Below, piece after piece: positions 48,594 to 57,755 of a DNA stretch of 64,000 nt. The position numbers and the translations under genes are program-made. This DNA is from Triatoma infestans (Eukaryota; Arthropoda; Insecta; Hemiptera; Reduviidae): contig JAAEAF010000186.1 in NCBI GenBank assembly GCA_011037195.1, positions 164,112 through 228,111 on the forward strand, read 5' to 3'. Within the stretch, counting starts at the first letter, position 1. The number at the start of each line of letters is the position of its first letter. The notes beneath the pieces were generated by a model. The model was not told the DNA's origin, ran no database searches, and was given only the letters and a program-made list of their open reading frames with translations.

Positions 48594-51015
48594 TTTTTAA
48601 TTAATTAATTTATTTATTTATTTACTTATTTTTGTTTACTTTACTACTACTACTATTATTTTTTTTCCCCCTTTTAAATCTTAATATTTTTTATTTAATT
48701 TATTTATTTATTTATTTTTTTTAATCAATCATAATTCGAAATATGGACGATTCGAAAGTACTAATCATTCAAAAATTTAAACATTTCAGTGATATATTTA
48801 TTAAGTTGAGAAGCTCTGCAGAAAAGTGTACTTTGCAGGTGGCCAATGTACGCCCTGGGTAACGACATGTTGCAACAAAATTTGCCTTGCCGGAAGGAGG
48901 GCGCTGCACTCCCAAAGTAGATGATCCACCGTCTGGGGAGAAGTCTGGTCACAGGAGCATACTGGGCTTGGTAGAATATTGAACCTATGAAGATAGGCTG
49001 CCATTTTGCCATGTCCTGAAAGAAGTTGTGTCAGCTTGTAACTGATTTTGAGATGTTCAATTTCAAGACGCATCGCAATGGATGGAAAAAATCCCTTGGT
49101 CAGTTGGCCCGTCAAGGAGTCTTTCCACAGCTTTTCCCAATGATCTAAGCTGAGTTGTTGGATCCACCCCTTCAGAGCAGTTAGCGGAAAATTGTTGTAA
49201 CTGCTTAGAATGTACTTATCTTAGGAGGCCGCTTTGTTGCTTATCCGCACATTCGTTACCTTCCACACCAACATGAGCTTTCACCCATGTCATACAGATA
49301 AGGCAACGCTGCCTGAGTCTAGATAGCCTAATTCTAATAGCTTCAATGAGCGGAAGATGGATAGCAGTGTTTTTCAGAGAGTCAATAGTTATGCGGCTGT
49401 CTGTTGCGATTCTGATTTTTTCATCAGAACATACATGTTGTTCTAACCAATCCAAAGCCTTCACAACTGCCAGCTGCTCCGCCTGGTTGTTAGAACAATG
49501 TCCATCTAGCCTATATTTTTGTTCTGCAACTGGCTCTCCCTTCCTAAATGCTACAAAAGCACAACCGACATTATCTCCTTCCTTGCTTCCGTCGGTAAAT
49601 ATCTCCAGGTCAAGCAGGGTCTCAAGATCCATGCTAATGGCTGGAATATTCGCAGGATGCTGCCATTTGAAATCCGTAGGCCTATCCAACAAAGATCCAT
49701 TCAATCCGTCTACTATTTTACCATCTTGTATTTTATCAAGGAGTATCAAATCCTGTGTTTGCAAACAGATCGGCTTTATCCAGCAATCACACAAGCCGCA
49801 TTATAAGAAATAGTCCGGTAGCTCTTAATTAAACGTAGCAAAAACAGTCTCTGAACGCGTTCAAGTTTGCTTCTGATTTCTTTAGTTTTAATGCTGACTG
49901 CAATACTGGGACTGCATATAACAACAGAGGTAAATGCTCCCTTGTGCCTCTTTATTAATATACTAGTTAACCAGTGTTAACAAAGTCTTCTTTTTTCATC
50001 AACCAGACCTAAATTCTCTCCACCTAACTCATCCATTATAGAAGCATAAACTCACTCCTTCCCACAAAATACCCTAAACTCAATTTTCTCGGAAAAAAAT
50101 TCCAACAACATTGTAGAACCCTGGTAGTTTGATGATGTCTTTATGAAGAAAATCATAGAGAAACGGAAAACAGTACTGTCGTAGTAAAGCCACACTTACA
50201 GTCAACCGATTTTCTTCAAACTTAGAATTTTGGCACCACGTTTAATTTTAATTAGTATTATGTAAATGATAGAAACACATAATAATCTAAAATAACATTT
50301 TAGACGGAAGCTTAACCCCTCCCATCACCAAAACCCCCTCCTATAAATGAATTGTTCAAGAAAAATGTTGCAAATAAAAGTTGTAGCTCTTTATATGTGC
50401 AGTTGATAAATCAACTTGAATCAAAATCGTTTTCGAGCAAATCTTAAAACTACAAAATTGATTCAATAAAGTGGTACTTCCGGTTGAAGAATTTGGACAG
50501 ATAATTTAATGTCGGATCGCATGGTGATATCTAAACGGAATATCAAGTTTGAACTTTCTGTGTTTTTTCAGCTTTATGCAATTTATCATTTTAGAGATAT
50601 TTTATTCAGTCGCACAAAATAAAAAGTATATAGTTTAAAAATAAATAAATTAAAAATCATAGGTACTTTATACTTTTATCTTACAACGCACTTGGAGGGA
50701 GTGAACAAGAATTAAGATAGCTCTATATCTGAGTGCTTCAATTTTTACCTCGCATGCGGCATTCTTTACTTTCTTGATGTATCCCAGCACATGGAGCTCC
50801 ATTGTTGACTGGGACAGGGTTCTTGCACTCTCTTACTCTCCATCTCAGGCCTACTTGTCCACATCTACCAACACAAGAGCCCCACAAGTTCCATTCGGTC
50901 CATCCTCCATCGATGGGACAATTTTCAGATAACAAACCAAGACTGCATTGTAATCTTCTCAAAATTTCCAGCTTTATTTCGTGTTCTAAACACGAATGGA
51001 AAGGATATTTATAAA
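31772..51015 (-). CDS. Thrombospondin type-1 / laminin-G-like transmembrane protein, 5'-incomplete
   Basis: Fourteen minus-strand exons join in phase, 5' to 3': 51015-50749, 47762-47596, 46911-46860, 44228-44058, 43695-43441, 41181-41011, 40881-40616, 40509-40285, 38350-38216, 36906-36580, 36173-36011, 35887-35805, 33313-33138 and 31977-31772 (TAA). TSP1 repeats show WTEWNLWGSC, WSGWGEWSEC, WAEWSPWTEC and WSEWEPWSQC, each followed by a CxxxCG motif. A Cys-containing linker (exons 2-3) separates repeats 1 and 2. Beta-rich laminin-G-like segments follow (HEVAVFLGDGSLSYL, IVGYDFRGEIEKLVVNF, TNISYLKYMNSMTGTLAYLR, LPSRIELGGNPFSS). A hydrophobic helix (VIIVKVIYIIFW ... ATIIIWLLYEY) and a tail of about 40 residues end it. 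A type I cell-surface or adhesion role is inferred. No signal peptide was found, so further 5' exons must exist. A donor-like GGGTATGA in the last exon may allow further splicing. I do not recognise a named orthologue. Confidence 0.75.
31978..33137. other. Intron of the TSP1 gene, no element recognised
   Basis: AT-rich sequence with a short AAAT run near 32943-32963. No coding or structured repeat is visible. Confidence 0.45.
33390..33840. repeat. Diverged family-R-like sequence
   Basis: Phrases such as AAATCGTTGGAGGTTTTTGA and GAAAATCGCGAAAACTG recall the recurring AATCGTTGGAGC...CGAAAAACT text of family R copies at 34.9, 40.1 and 50.4 kb. It is strongly diverged. Confidence 0.35.
34265..35205 (-). 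repeat. Family R interspersed repeat
   Basis: Reverse orientation relative to 17985-18930. It starts (minus) TCACTTTCTCTTCCTCC with foldback AGTAAGAAGAAAT, then GCGATCGTGCCAGAT, ATGTTTTTAGCGAATGAA and TCGTTTAGTTTCTACCATCG. It ends near GTGTGAGTGTTTCACGACC. It is non-coding and lies in a TSP1-gene intron. Confidence 0.6.
35232..35405 (+). mobile_element. tRNA-derived SINE (family B)
   Basis: It starts GGGGCGGGTTTGTATAGTG with a box-B-like TCTAGTCC. It shares the tail GTTAATAC...CCGCCCCGTC and TTTGGCAGTTAGTCGTTAAG with the 3662-3858 element. Confidence 0.65.
36333..36540 (+). mobile_element. tRNA-derived SINE (family B)
   Basis: The head GGGGCGGGTTTAGCAGAAAG and the tail CCCCTTCTATCCACGACACC are followed by TTGGTAGTTAGAGATAAGGC. 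Order and length match the other two copies. It ends about 40 bp before the LamG-like exon at 36580. Confidence 0.62.
38025..38160 (+). repeat. Hammerhead-like repeat, degenerate
   Basis: CTGACGA (38081-38087), U, GGGCGAACACCT and GAAA (38101-38104) are followed by CTGTAC instead of CCGGTC, so the U16.1 position is lost. The downstream ACGACCACAAAA and GAAAATATCTCTGAT blocks are shared with the copies at 14.2, 26.1 and 53.95 kb. Confidence 0.55.
38590..40245 (-). repeat. Family R pieces, interrupted
   Basis: The left piece (38596-38830) aligns by eye with 34270-34480 (GAAGCATTCACACGACTTTC, TTTAATACAATTATATGAAA, CTTAGCAGAGAG). The right piece (about 39900-40245) repeats AAAATCGTTGAAGCTGCTTT and TCCCTCAAAACATCAATTTT. 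The middle is unclassified. Intron of the TSP1 gene. Confidence 0.45.
41385..42270 (-). pseudogene. Helitron (PIF1-type helicase) remnant
   Basis: On the minus strand the peptide text runs SINATFERELLREQSYTRND, a helicase-core piece with a disrupted Walker A (ILAKIRSNGHIAV after a degraded GGT.KT), then EGGRTAHSA. These are hallmarks of the Helitron helicase. Frameshifts and stops break it. The outer sequence ACTAGCTAAACCCGGCCACG on the plus left edge and the TATATATATAGAT edge on the right look like element boundaries. It lies in a TSP1-gene intron just upstream (in gene sense) of the fourth TSP1 exon. Confidence 0.6.
42280..43245. other. TSP1-gene intron, (CT)n tract
   Basis: It contains a (CT)n microsatellite at about 42913-42935 and otherwise unclassified AT-rich sequence. 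Confidence 0.45.
43240..43390 (+). ncRNA. Hammerhead-like repeat, conserved core
   Basis: CTGACGA (43288-43294), U, stem II GGGU-GAAA-AUCU, GAAA (43308-43311), then CCGGTC with C17 at 43317. ACCGGU is self-complementary. Stem I pairs only two bases beside the core. After the core, GGAACAAAAGTAATATGC, TTCTACGACGG and TTATCCAGCATTGCGGACC define a second subfamily with the copies at 6.6-6.7 and 45.1-45.2 kb. It lies about 50 bp downstream (gene sense) of the third TSP1 exon. Confidence 0.5.
45060..45260. repeat. Head-to-head pair of hammerhead-like repeats
   Basis: Minus arm (45106-45077): ATGACGA (C3 changed), stem II GGAU-GAAA-AUCC (perfect), GAAA, CUAGUC with self-complementary ACUAGU. Plus arm (45208-45240): CTGACGA, AGAU-GAAA-AUCC, GAAA, then CCGAGAT (stem III lost). 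The arms point away from each other around a centre of about 100 bp, as in the pair at 6590-6790. Confidence 0.55.
45770..46620 (+). mobile_element. Non-LTR retrotransposon 3' remnant (RTE/craft-like)
   Basis: Plus-strand text includes HLSNAEEILISGRTKATLEG and ELERKARRLSLQ (RT thumb region), then RKRRLRWIGHIERMDEERIP and GRPRLRWIDNAQDDLSILGI. This is the typical C-terminal tail of RTE/craft-type ORF2. It ends in an (AAT)-rich tail at 46600-46620. Stops and frameshifts are present. It lies in a TSP1-gene intron. Confidence 0.72.
47330..47465 (-). mobile_element. Possible third SINE type
   Basis: On the minus strand GGGTTCGATTCCAGGCTGGG is a good box B, preceded by CCCACGTTAGTCTTCGTGC. The 3' part GCCGACTGGGCTGTTATGC differs from families A and B. 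Only one copy was noticed. Confidence 0.4.
47935..48180 (-). repeat. Family R fragment
   Basis: GAGTGAAACATTCAAGCGAC, then CAATTTTCTTCAAACTCTGA and ATTTTGGCAAACATTAAATT echo the outer third of family R (compare 38.6 and 50.2 kb). Confidence 0.4.
48545..48730. repeat. ATT and TTTA microsatellites
   Basis: (ATT)n at 48560-48593 and TTTATTTATTTA runs to 48720, possibly the A/T-rich tail of the adjacent minus-strand LINE. Confidence 0.85.
48760..49980 (-). mobile_element. Non-LTR retrotransposon 3' half with RNase H
   Basis: The minus-strand order is RT C-terminus (KTKEIRSKLERVQRLFLLRL), RNase H (DLEIFTDGSKEGDNVGCAF, NQAEQLAVVKALDWLEQ, RIATDSRITIDSLKN, WVKAHVGVEGNECADK) and a Cys-rich end (CSCDQTSPQTVDHLLWECSA). 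RNase H catalytic positions (DGS, E, D, D) are visible, and the open frame at 49216-49794 is 192 codons. One frame change separates RNase H from the end. It differs clearly from LINE copies 1 and 2. It lies in the first TSP1-gene intron covered here. Confidence 0.82.
50055..50620 (-). repeat. Family R fragment
   Basis: It shares TTTTCTTCAAACTTAGAATT, AATGTTGCAAATAAAAGTTG, AATCAAAATCGTTTTCGAGC and CTTCCGGTTGAAGAATTTGG with the copies at 34.6 and 40.0 kb. It ends 130 bp from TSP1 exon 50749. Confidence 0.4.
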
Positions 51016-51649
51016 CTGATATTGACATATTCGTATTAAAAAATCAACCAAAAATAGAAAAAAAATTATGTACAAAACTTGCCATCGTTAGTTTTTATTC
51101 CTTTAAAAATAAATATTACTGCTATCAACTTCAAACCAAATAACATTTATTTATTCAAATCAAATCAAAGTTGTTTCACATTTAACTATACATTCTTTTT
51201 ATATAAGTAGTGAATATAATAGTTGCTTAGCAATTACTTATTAGGTAAACTCTGTAAAAGTATACAGGAATATTAAAAATTACATTGCTTGCCTATTTTA
51301 ATTTTTTAAAAATTAATTGTAAAAAAAATTGTAAAAAATTATTAAATTAATTGAGTTATTAGTACTGTCATTGCAAAGCTCGTGTGTCCCAATACTTGAT
51401 AATTGAAAAACTGATGTTCCAAAATTCGGGCAAATAAAAATCGCTGTGCTTGTCGACCTTATCCAAGAATTTATAAATACTATCATCCTAGAATTATTCC
51501 TATTAAAGCATATTAGTTGCGTATGACTGTATCTCAAGTTAAATCTAAGTTAACTGTACAAAACATTTAAATATTGTATGCTCGTGGCATAGGATACTCT
51601 TAGTTTGGGTCACACTATCGTGAAAATATTCGTTTTTTTTTTGTTTTTT

Positions 51650-51858
51650 TTTTTAATTTAGGACGCGTTAACATCAATGGTCATTGGCGCCCGGAGCCTT
51701 CTCAGTGCATTGCCAGCCTCCGGACAGAGATCTCTCGTTACAGACAATATTGTGCATCGCCGGACAGTGAGCTGTAGTAGCTCCTAGGACGAGAAAATCT
51801 AAAAGCACACAGCTGGAATCGAACCCGGGACCTCCCGTGGAGTGAACCCTTCCCTTAA
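51650..51858 (-). mobile_element. tRNA-derived SINE (family A)
   Basis: Minus-strand box B GGGTTCGATTCC, then the body with TCCGGAGGCTGGCAATGCAC and the end GTTAACGCGTCC. It lies upstream of the known exons of the TSP1 gene. Confidence 0.72.
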
Positions 51859-51959
51859 GTTGTTGTTTAAGAACAAATATACATTATTAATTGACCCAGC
51901 CGCAAATATACTCATTTTACATGTGATGTCCATGTGATTCTATAATAAAATACTTTTCA

Positions 51960-52870
51960 CTACAAAGGGCGCTGCAGTCAGTATTCTCTTTATTAACAAA
52001 AAAAAAAAAATGTTGAAAAGTTTACACAACTTCTTTAAAAAAATTGTATCTGCAAATAGTAGAAACAAATTACTATAGGCGTTTCTTCTTCTCTCTTCTT
52101 TTTTATCCTTTACTTTATTTCACTAAATCTACTTTCACTTTTTATTTTTGCCTTTGTTGTTATACCGCGAATATCCTACACATGAGAGCGGCCTTTGCTT
52201 CTTTCTTTCATCCCCTCTCTTGCCTTCCTCTATGTTTGCTGCCCTTACAGTTCAGTTGTTCTGTGACTGCTGTAAGTGTCACTGTTCTTCCCCTACATCT
52301 CGTATGCCTAATTATACGCGCCCTATTTTTACTTTCTCTCCTTGTAAATCATAATTAACGTCAACCGCGCCTTTTTTGGAAATCAAGAAATTTCAATATT
52401 ACTTCGCTGCGTTCTTTATCAGGTTTCGCCACACCACAGAATTTCACCTTTGCCTTTCTGGCATAAAATACGACTTGACCAAGGGAATGCTTCATCTAGC
52501 GGCATCTGCGGAAGCCCGTTCATTAGCAGCTCAACATCATAATCCGCCCTTATACACTCTCATACGCCCGCACTTCTCATTATCGCACTTAAACATTTAT
52601 AACCAACAATCACACGCCACATATACATCTTCTCCCTCCCCCTCATCATCACACCTGTTTTGTCTACATTTGCTTCATCACACTTCATACCGCTTTGCCC
52701 AAGATGAGTCTAAGTTTTATTCGCTTTTTATCAGTTATTTAATTTTACATGCACAGATTATCTTAGTTTATTGATTATATTTTATTTGTACGCCTTTGTT
52801 ACCCCTCTGTACGCCTACGTGCGTACAACTACTGAACTCTCAAACAGCACTGAATATATTGCAGAAGGTA
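51960..52870 (+). other. Pyrimidine-rich block, possible solo LTR
   Basis: C/T-rich text (CTTCTTCTCTCTTCTTTTTT, CTTCTCCCTCCCCCTCATCA) is GC-richer than its surroundings. Its composition recalls the BEL LTR at 55261-55790, but no direct sequence identity or TG...CA boundary was confirmed. Open frames here look compositional. Confidence 0.25.
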
Positions 52871-52879
52871 TAGAAGGTA

Positions 52880-53870
52880 GCTTAGAAGTAAGCGTAATGA
52901 GGTGACCATAGAAAATGCAATTTGGAAGAGTATTTTTTAATTTATTCAAAGCTGAACAATACTGCATCCAGCTTCTATAGATGTTCATTACTTTTCATTT
53001 ATTTTTATTTGGCGTTGTTTCAACATCAACCATAAATTTTAGGAGCAGTAAAAAAGTAACAAATTGATATTTAAAGTAATAATAACAACAGTAATAATAA
53101 CTTTATTATTTTAAAGTTTACAGTTTTTAACAATTAGTTGTCGCACTCAACTGTGTTGAAAAATAAGTTTTTTAAAAATAAGTAGAAAAATATGCAAACA
53201 GAACAAAGAAAAAAGAAATTACATTCTTAATAAATAAACAGACCTAACTAAAAGACAAAAGTTTACTTTCCAAATAGTTAATATCATCAATTGTCTTATT
53301 TCAAAACAAAGAAGACAGAAAACTACAATAAACATAAAATTAAAAAAAAGATAATAAAATAAAATTGTATATTTATAGAAGGAGCTTATAGTTTTTAATG
53401 ATTCTATTACAAATAAATGTATAAGGTATTATTAATTTTATTCAAGTCCTAAATAGTTGTTAACAGAATCATTATCTAATTGAGAGCTATCAGTCAAATA
53501 TGAATTAGAATATTTATTTCTGATTGTGCTCAGAAACTTCTCACAAGCTATATAAAAAAAAATGAAGAATGGTATATTCGTATAAAGCATCACAGAGTGA
53601 ACATTAATTTTGGGAAGAGAAAGTATATCGCAGCACATTAGTATGATTTGAATCTTTAAAGCTATCGTAAGTTGAGATATTACACTGGTTTAATTTTATG
53701 AATATGGCATTTTATACTCTTCAACGATCCAAATGAAGAAATATTTCTGCAATAAAGATTTTATCGTGAATCAATTATATTATTAACATCATTGATATTA
53801 AATGATTTTTTAGTACAACATGTTACCCTACTCAGCTATTGACAATACTTTTTTACCTTCTTCCTAAGAT
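52880..53870. other. AT-rich spacer, no gene supported
   Basis: A minus-strand frame at 53438-53638 contains CEKFLSTIRNKYSNSYLTDS, faintly like a hAT transposase C-terminus, but it is too short to assign. Confidence 0.3.
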
Positions 53871-53894
53871 CTTAACAAAGCACTTTCAAATAGT

Positions 53895-54025
53895 GTATAA
53901 ACCGATTTTGCTCTGTGCAAGCGTGTTATCGCACTAGCTTAGCAAAACATCCTGATGATGGACTAATCCCGAAACTGGTCGATCACCACAAAAAGAAGCA
54001 GGCTATCAAGGAAAATATCTCTAAT
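53895..54025 (+). repeat. Hammerhead-like repeat
   Basis: CTGATGA (53952-53958), U, stem II GGA-CUAA-UCC plus one C, GAAA (53971-53974), then CTGGTC with C17 at 53980. Stem I has three pairs (AUC with GAU). Downstream are GATCACCACAAAA, AGCAGGCTATCAAGG and a mutated GAAAATATCTCTAAT end. A family A SINE follows almost immediately. Confidence 0.5.
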
Positions 54026-54035
54026 ATAATAATAA

Positions 54036-54272
54036 TAACAGGGAAGGGATTATTAGCTCAATAATAGCACGCTAGACTAGCAACGAGGAGATCCCGGGTT
54101 CGAATCCAGCCGTGTTACCCTTAGATTTTCTCTTCTTAGTAGCTTCTACAACTCACTGTCCGATGATGGGCAGTGTTGTCTGTAACGAGAGAACACGTCC
54201 GGAGGCCGGCAGTGCACTGAGAAGGCTCCGGGCACAAATGACCATAGATGTTGACGCGCCTTAAATTAATAA
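54036..54272 (+). mobile_element. tRNA-derived SINE (family A), full length
   Basis: The best copy: a head with box A (TTAGCTCAATAATAGC) and box B (GGTTCGAATCC), a body with GTCTGTAACGAGAGAACACG and GGCTCCGGGCACAAATGACC, and the end GACGCGCCTTAAATTAA with an AAT-rich tail. It lies inside AT-rich spacer. Confidence 0.78.
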
Positions 54273-54459
54273 ATAATAATAATTATAATAATAATATTTT
54301 ATTTACATATTCTACAGAAAATGATAAACTTTAAATATCAAATAAATCTCAAACAATGTAAACAAAAAAAAAAATAGTTAAAATAAAACTTCCCTAGTTT
54401 ATTAGAATATCATATTATTAGAATTTTATTATATCGTATTGTACTTGAATAAAATAAAA

Positions 54460-55260
54460 AACTGTACTTGTTTATATTTTGTTTTTTATTCTTTTCCTTC
54501 TTATGTAAAATATGTAGGCCTTCCCTTAAGGGAGATTGATGTCCTTTGCTGGTGTCCAGCCGTACCTAGGGTTAAGAGTTCCCTGATTTCTCCACTTGAT
54601 CACACTTCTTATTCCAATAAGCTATATCTTTCAATTTCCTCATTCAGTTGACTCCCTCTCCCTTTTTTATTTCATCTGACCATCTTTTATGCTGTCTACC
54701 TTTTTTCCTTTTTTCTTCGAAAGGTATCCATTCCGTGACCATCCTTGTCAATCTATCAGTGTCCATTCTAGCCAGATGTCCAGCCCACTCCCACTTTAAC
54801 TTCTTCCAGTACCGAGCGGCGTCTCTCGATGAAGTTATTTCTCTTATAATTTGGCTTCTAAATTCTATTTCTTCTCTTTATATTTAGCATGCTCCTTTCA
54901 ATACATCTTTGCTAGATTTCTGTTCTCTTTTCTACTGCTTTAGTGGTCGACCAAGTTTGAACCCATACGTCAACACGGGCAGTATATTGTAGTTGAATTA
55001 AAGCTCTTCCATTTGATGTCTATGTTAGCTTTCATTATATTTTTCGGCGACCAATATTTCCTCCAACTGAGAACTATGCATCTCTGAATCTCTTTCGTGA
55101 GCCTGTTTTGGAAAGATACTGCTTGCTTTAGATATACAACATCTTCCACTCTTCAAAACTGGGATGTCTATTCTTATCCGGCTAACCATACTATTTGTGA
55201 TGACTTTGGTTTATAAGTAGTTCAAACTAAGTCCAACATCACGACTCGTTTTTTCCAGAT
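54460..55260 (-). pseudogene. RTE/craft-type LINE 3' part, interrupted by the BEL element
   Basis: Minus-strand text includes EKTSRDVGLSLNYL (the conserved 'GL..N' RT segment), then a tail with WEWAGHLARMDTDRLTRMV and KGRQHKRWSDEIK, typical of this LINE group. The upstream half of the same ORF appears beyond the BEL element at 61275-61480 (NGKYINNLKFADDVL), in the right order and strand. Stops and frameshifts mark a dead copy. Confidence 0.7.
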
Positions 55261-55790
55261 TGTTGCGCCGTCTTGCCAGATTGTATCTGTATTGGTAACT
55301 TCGCGCGCGCCCGCGTCGTCCGGCTAGACATCCTGTTTCTCCCCTTTTTAATTCTCTCCCGCCACTTCTCTGGCGCGTTCGCGCCTTCTCTCGCGTCACC
55401 GGATGTTGGTTTCCCCTTCACCAGCCACTCCCTTTTTCCTGGTTATTCATCCCTTTTCTTCACTTGTGGTTTGGCTCGCTTCACGTGCGTATATGTGTAT
55501 TTGTTATCATTTATTGCTTCATCATCAAATTTCATCGCCACGGGTGTATTGCTTTCACAACACCGGTCTTTCATCTCTGCCTCCACGAAGGAGAGGTCTT
55601 ATTCGCATCCACGAAAGCATGCTTCCGTACCGGTTCATTCACAAATTACCTTTCCCGCAACTTTCTTTCATACATACCCATACACGAACATATTTACACA
55701 TATACACAGCGTATCCTTTTACGCTTCCTAGCGTCTTTCACAGCTTCTCCGGCTCAACGCACTCTTCTCATTCATCATAACCGCTTTTTC
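55261..55790 (+). repeat. BEL 5' LTR
   Basis: About 530 bp, pyrimidine-rich, with strong similarity to the 3' LTR. Shared blocks include GTCTGTATTGGTAACTT-like text, CATCCTGTTTCTCCCCTTTT and CACGAAGGAGAGGTCTTATT. The two LTRs differ at many positions and indels, so the insertion is not very recent. Confidence 0.9.
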
Positions 55791-55799
55791 GCTGGCTTC

Positions 55800-56946
55800 G
55801 CGGCGTTTTTAAGCCGCATCGAGGTCTTCCTGAGGCTGACCCGCTTCCTGAAGGCCTTTCCGAATAGTACTTTGTACGAGCTCTGCATCAACCAGTTGTC
55901 TGCACATACGCCGAAGCTGACCTTCCCCCCACGCCACCTCCCACCGTTTCAACGCACATTCCTGCGTCCCGTCTCCCAACAATCCCAGTCCCACACTTCG
56001 AGAGGAATTACCAACACTGGGTGTATTTAAAGATACCTTCACCGCTCTGATGATTGACCAACCAGACTTGTCCGAACTCCTCCATTACCTGCATAGCGCT
56101 CTCGGAGGTAGCGCTAAGACCACTATCTCTCATATCCCCGTTAGCCAGGGGCAATTCCAGAACGCTTGGGATGCATTATGCCTCGCGTCCGACAATAAGA
56201 GGCAACTGGCTGAATTGCTTCTGGAACAGCTGCTCCCCGCGTCACCGCCACCCTCATCCCCACCTGTGGCCTTCTTGGAACAAATACTGTCCAAATCCAT
56301 TACTAGTGCCGAAGCACTCCTCAGTGTCCGAGCGCCAAACTTAGCCTCATTTTTGGCTTTTTCACTGCTCGTGCGTCAATTAGACCAAGAAACTCGAAAA
56401 CAGTTCGAGTTAGCGCACACCGGCGTGGAATTTCCCACCGTCGCCATCTTAAGACGTTCGTGCTTAACTCTTTACCCGCCCTCAAACTCACTCCTCCCGT
56501 ACGCCGCGCCGCGCCAACTCCTCAGGCGCCTCTCAAGTGTGACGAGCGACACCTCCCCCATCCACGTCCTCTCGCACGCCGCCTCCTCGCTCACTAACGC
56601 ACGCGCCCGTTGCGCCAACGCCCTCCTCTCGTACATGTACACTGCCTCCCACGCATCACAACAAAAAGGTCCCTACATTTGTGAATATTGTCACGGGGCA
56701 CATTCAATACGCCAGTGTTTAGGATTCGAGGCCTTATCCGTCAGGGAACGGCGTAAATACGTCACTCTGGCCCAACTATGTCTCAATTGCCTCCGAGCCT
56801 GCCGATCCACGCAGCATTGCCCCTTCTGTGAAGAACGTCACCACACATTGGTGCATCTATCCTCACGGCCCGTTTCACCTCAAGGAGCCGCGGCATTCCC
56901 CCTATTACCGCCAGAAGAGCAAGCACCAACCCGTATTGCCTCTTAA
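55800..56946 (+). pseudogene. BEL/Pao gag remnant
   Basis: An intact frame from 56050 to 56946 (298 codons) covers the conserved gag core (QFQNAWDALCLASDNKRQLA) and Cys/His zinc-knuckle-like motifs (CEYCHGAHSIRQC, CLNCLRACRSTQHCPFC, ERHHTLVH). The preceding part of gag lies in another frame (55800-56050), so a frameshift separates it. The protein would form the nucleocapsid particle of the element. Confidence 0.85.
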
Positions 56947-57149
56947 CCTTCTTCACCGTTTCCCACATCTTCTCTCACCGTGGTAAAACCTCGGTCTGCG
57001 TCACCCTCCCAGAGAATCAACTGGGCTGACTGCCCTTCTCCTTGTCGCTCCCCCTCTCCACCTCCGCGGAGGGACGACGCTTCTCAACCCACTTCCGGCG
57101 GGCACATCCGCATTCGAGTCCTCCCGCTTGACGCGGATTGACACCTCTT

Positions 57150-57755
57150 CTCTCAGTGCTGCGCCATAATACCAGGCCCTTTAACGCATCCGTTCTGATG
57201 CCTGTCCTGATACCTAGTCCATCTCTTTCATATGCGTCATCACTTCATCACCCGTGCCCTTCTTGATTCCGGGAGCCACCAAACTATTATTACCCAGGCG
57301 TGTGCCCAGCGTCTACGTCTGCCGTTACAACCCACAAACATTTAGCTTCTCACCTTGGGCTCCACCATCCCTATGCCCTCCCATTATTACGCTACTTTCA
57401 AACTCAAGCATCCAGGAGATCCTCCACATCTGCTTGTTCACGCCATGGTTCTGCCCATACACCCCACACCCTGTTTGCCATTCAAAGGGGATTAGCCTCA
57501 TCTTCGTCTACTTAACCTTGCTGACATGACATTTACCCAACCGCGTCCCGTGGATGTTTTGTTCGGGAACGACATCCTCCCAAGCCAGCTTCTTTCTGGA
57601 AGAGTTCCTCGTACTCCACGCGCGCCGCTGCGTTTAATACCACTCTCGGCTGGGTGTTATATGGTCCCTATCGACCAGCTTCATGGCCAAAACGGGTTCG
57701 ATTTCAGCTTCTACCCGAAACAACGAGGCCAGTCTAACTTGACGCCTCAATAATG
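57150..57755 (+). pseudogene. BEL/Pao aspartic protease remnant
   Basis: The active-site triad region LLDSGSHQTIIT is at about 57266-57300, in a frame that then breaks. VDVLFGNDILPSQLL at 57550-57594 matches the conserved BEL protease C-terminal segment. The reading frame is lost where the tandem array starts. Confidence 0.75.

Noticed and set aside
52044..52774. Plus-strand open frames of 104 and 132 codons
   Set aside because: Pyrimidine-rich composition keeps several overlapping frames open. No domain, no splice-consistent neighbours and no conserved motif.
53438..53638. hAT transposase C-terminus on the minus strand
   Set aside because: Only a faint resemblance (CEKFLSTIRNKY) over about 40 residues. 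No catalytic region or terminal repeats nearby.
55273..56030. Open frames of 125-188 codons across the BEL 5' LTR
   Set aside because: They are compositional by-products of a C/T-rich LTR and recur in the 3' LTR. They are not host genes.
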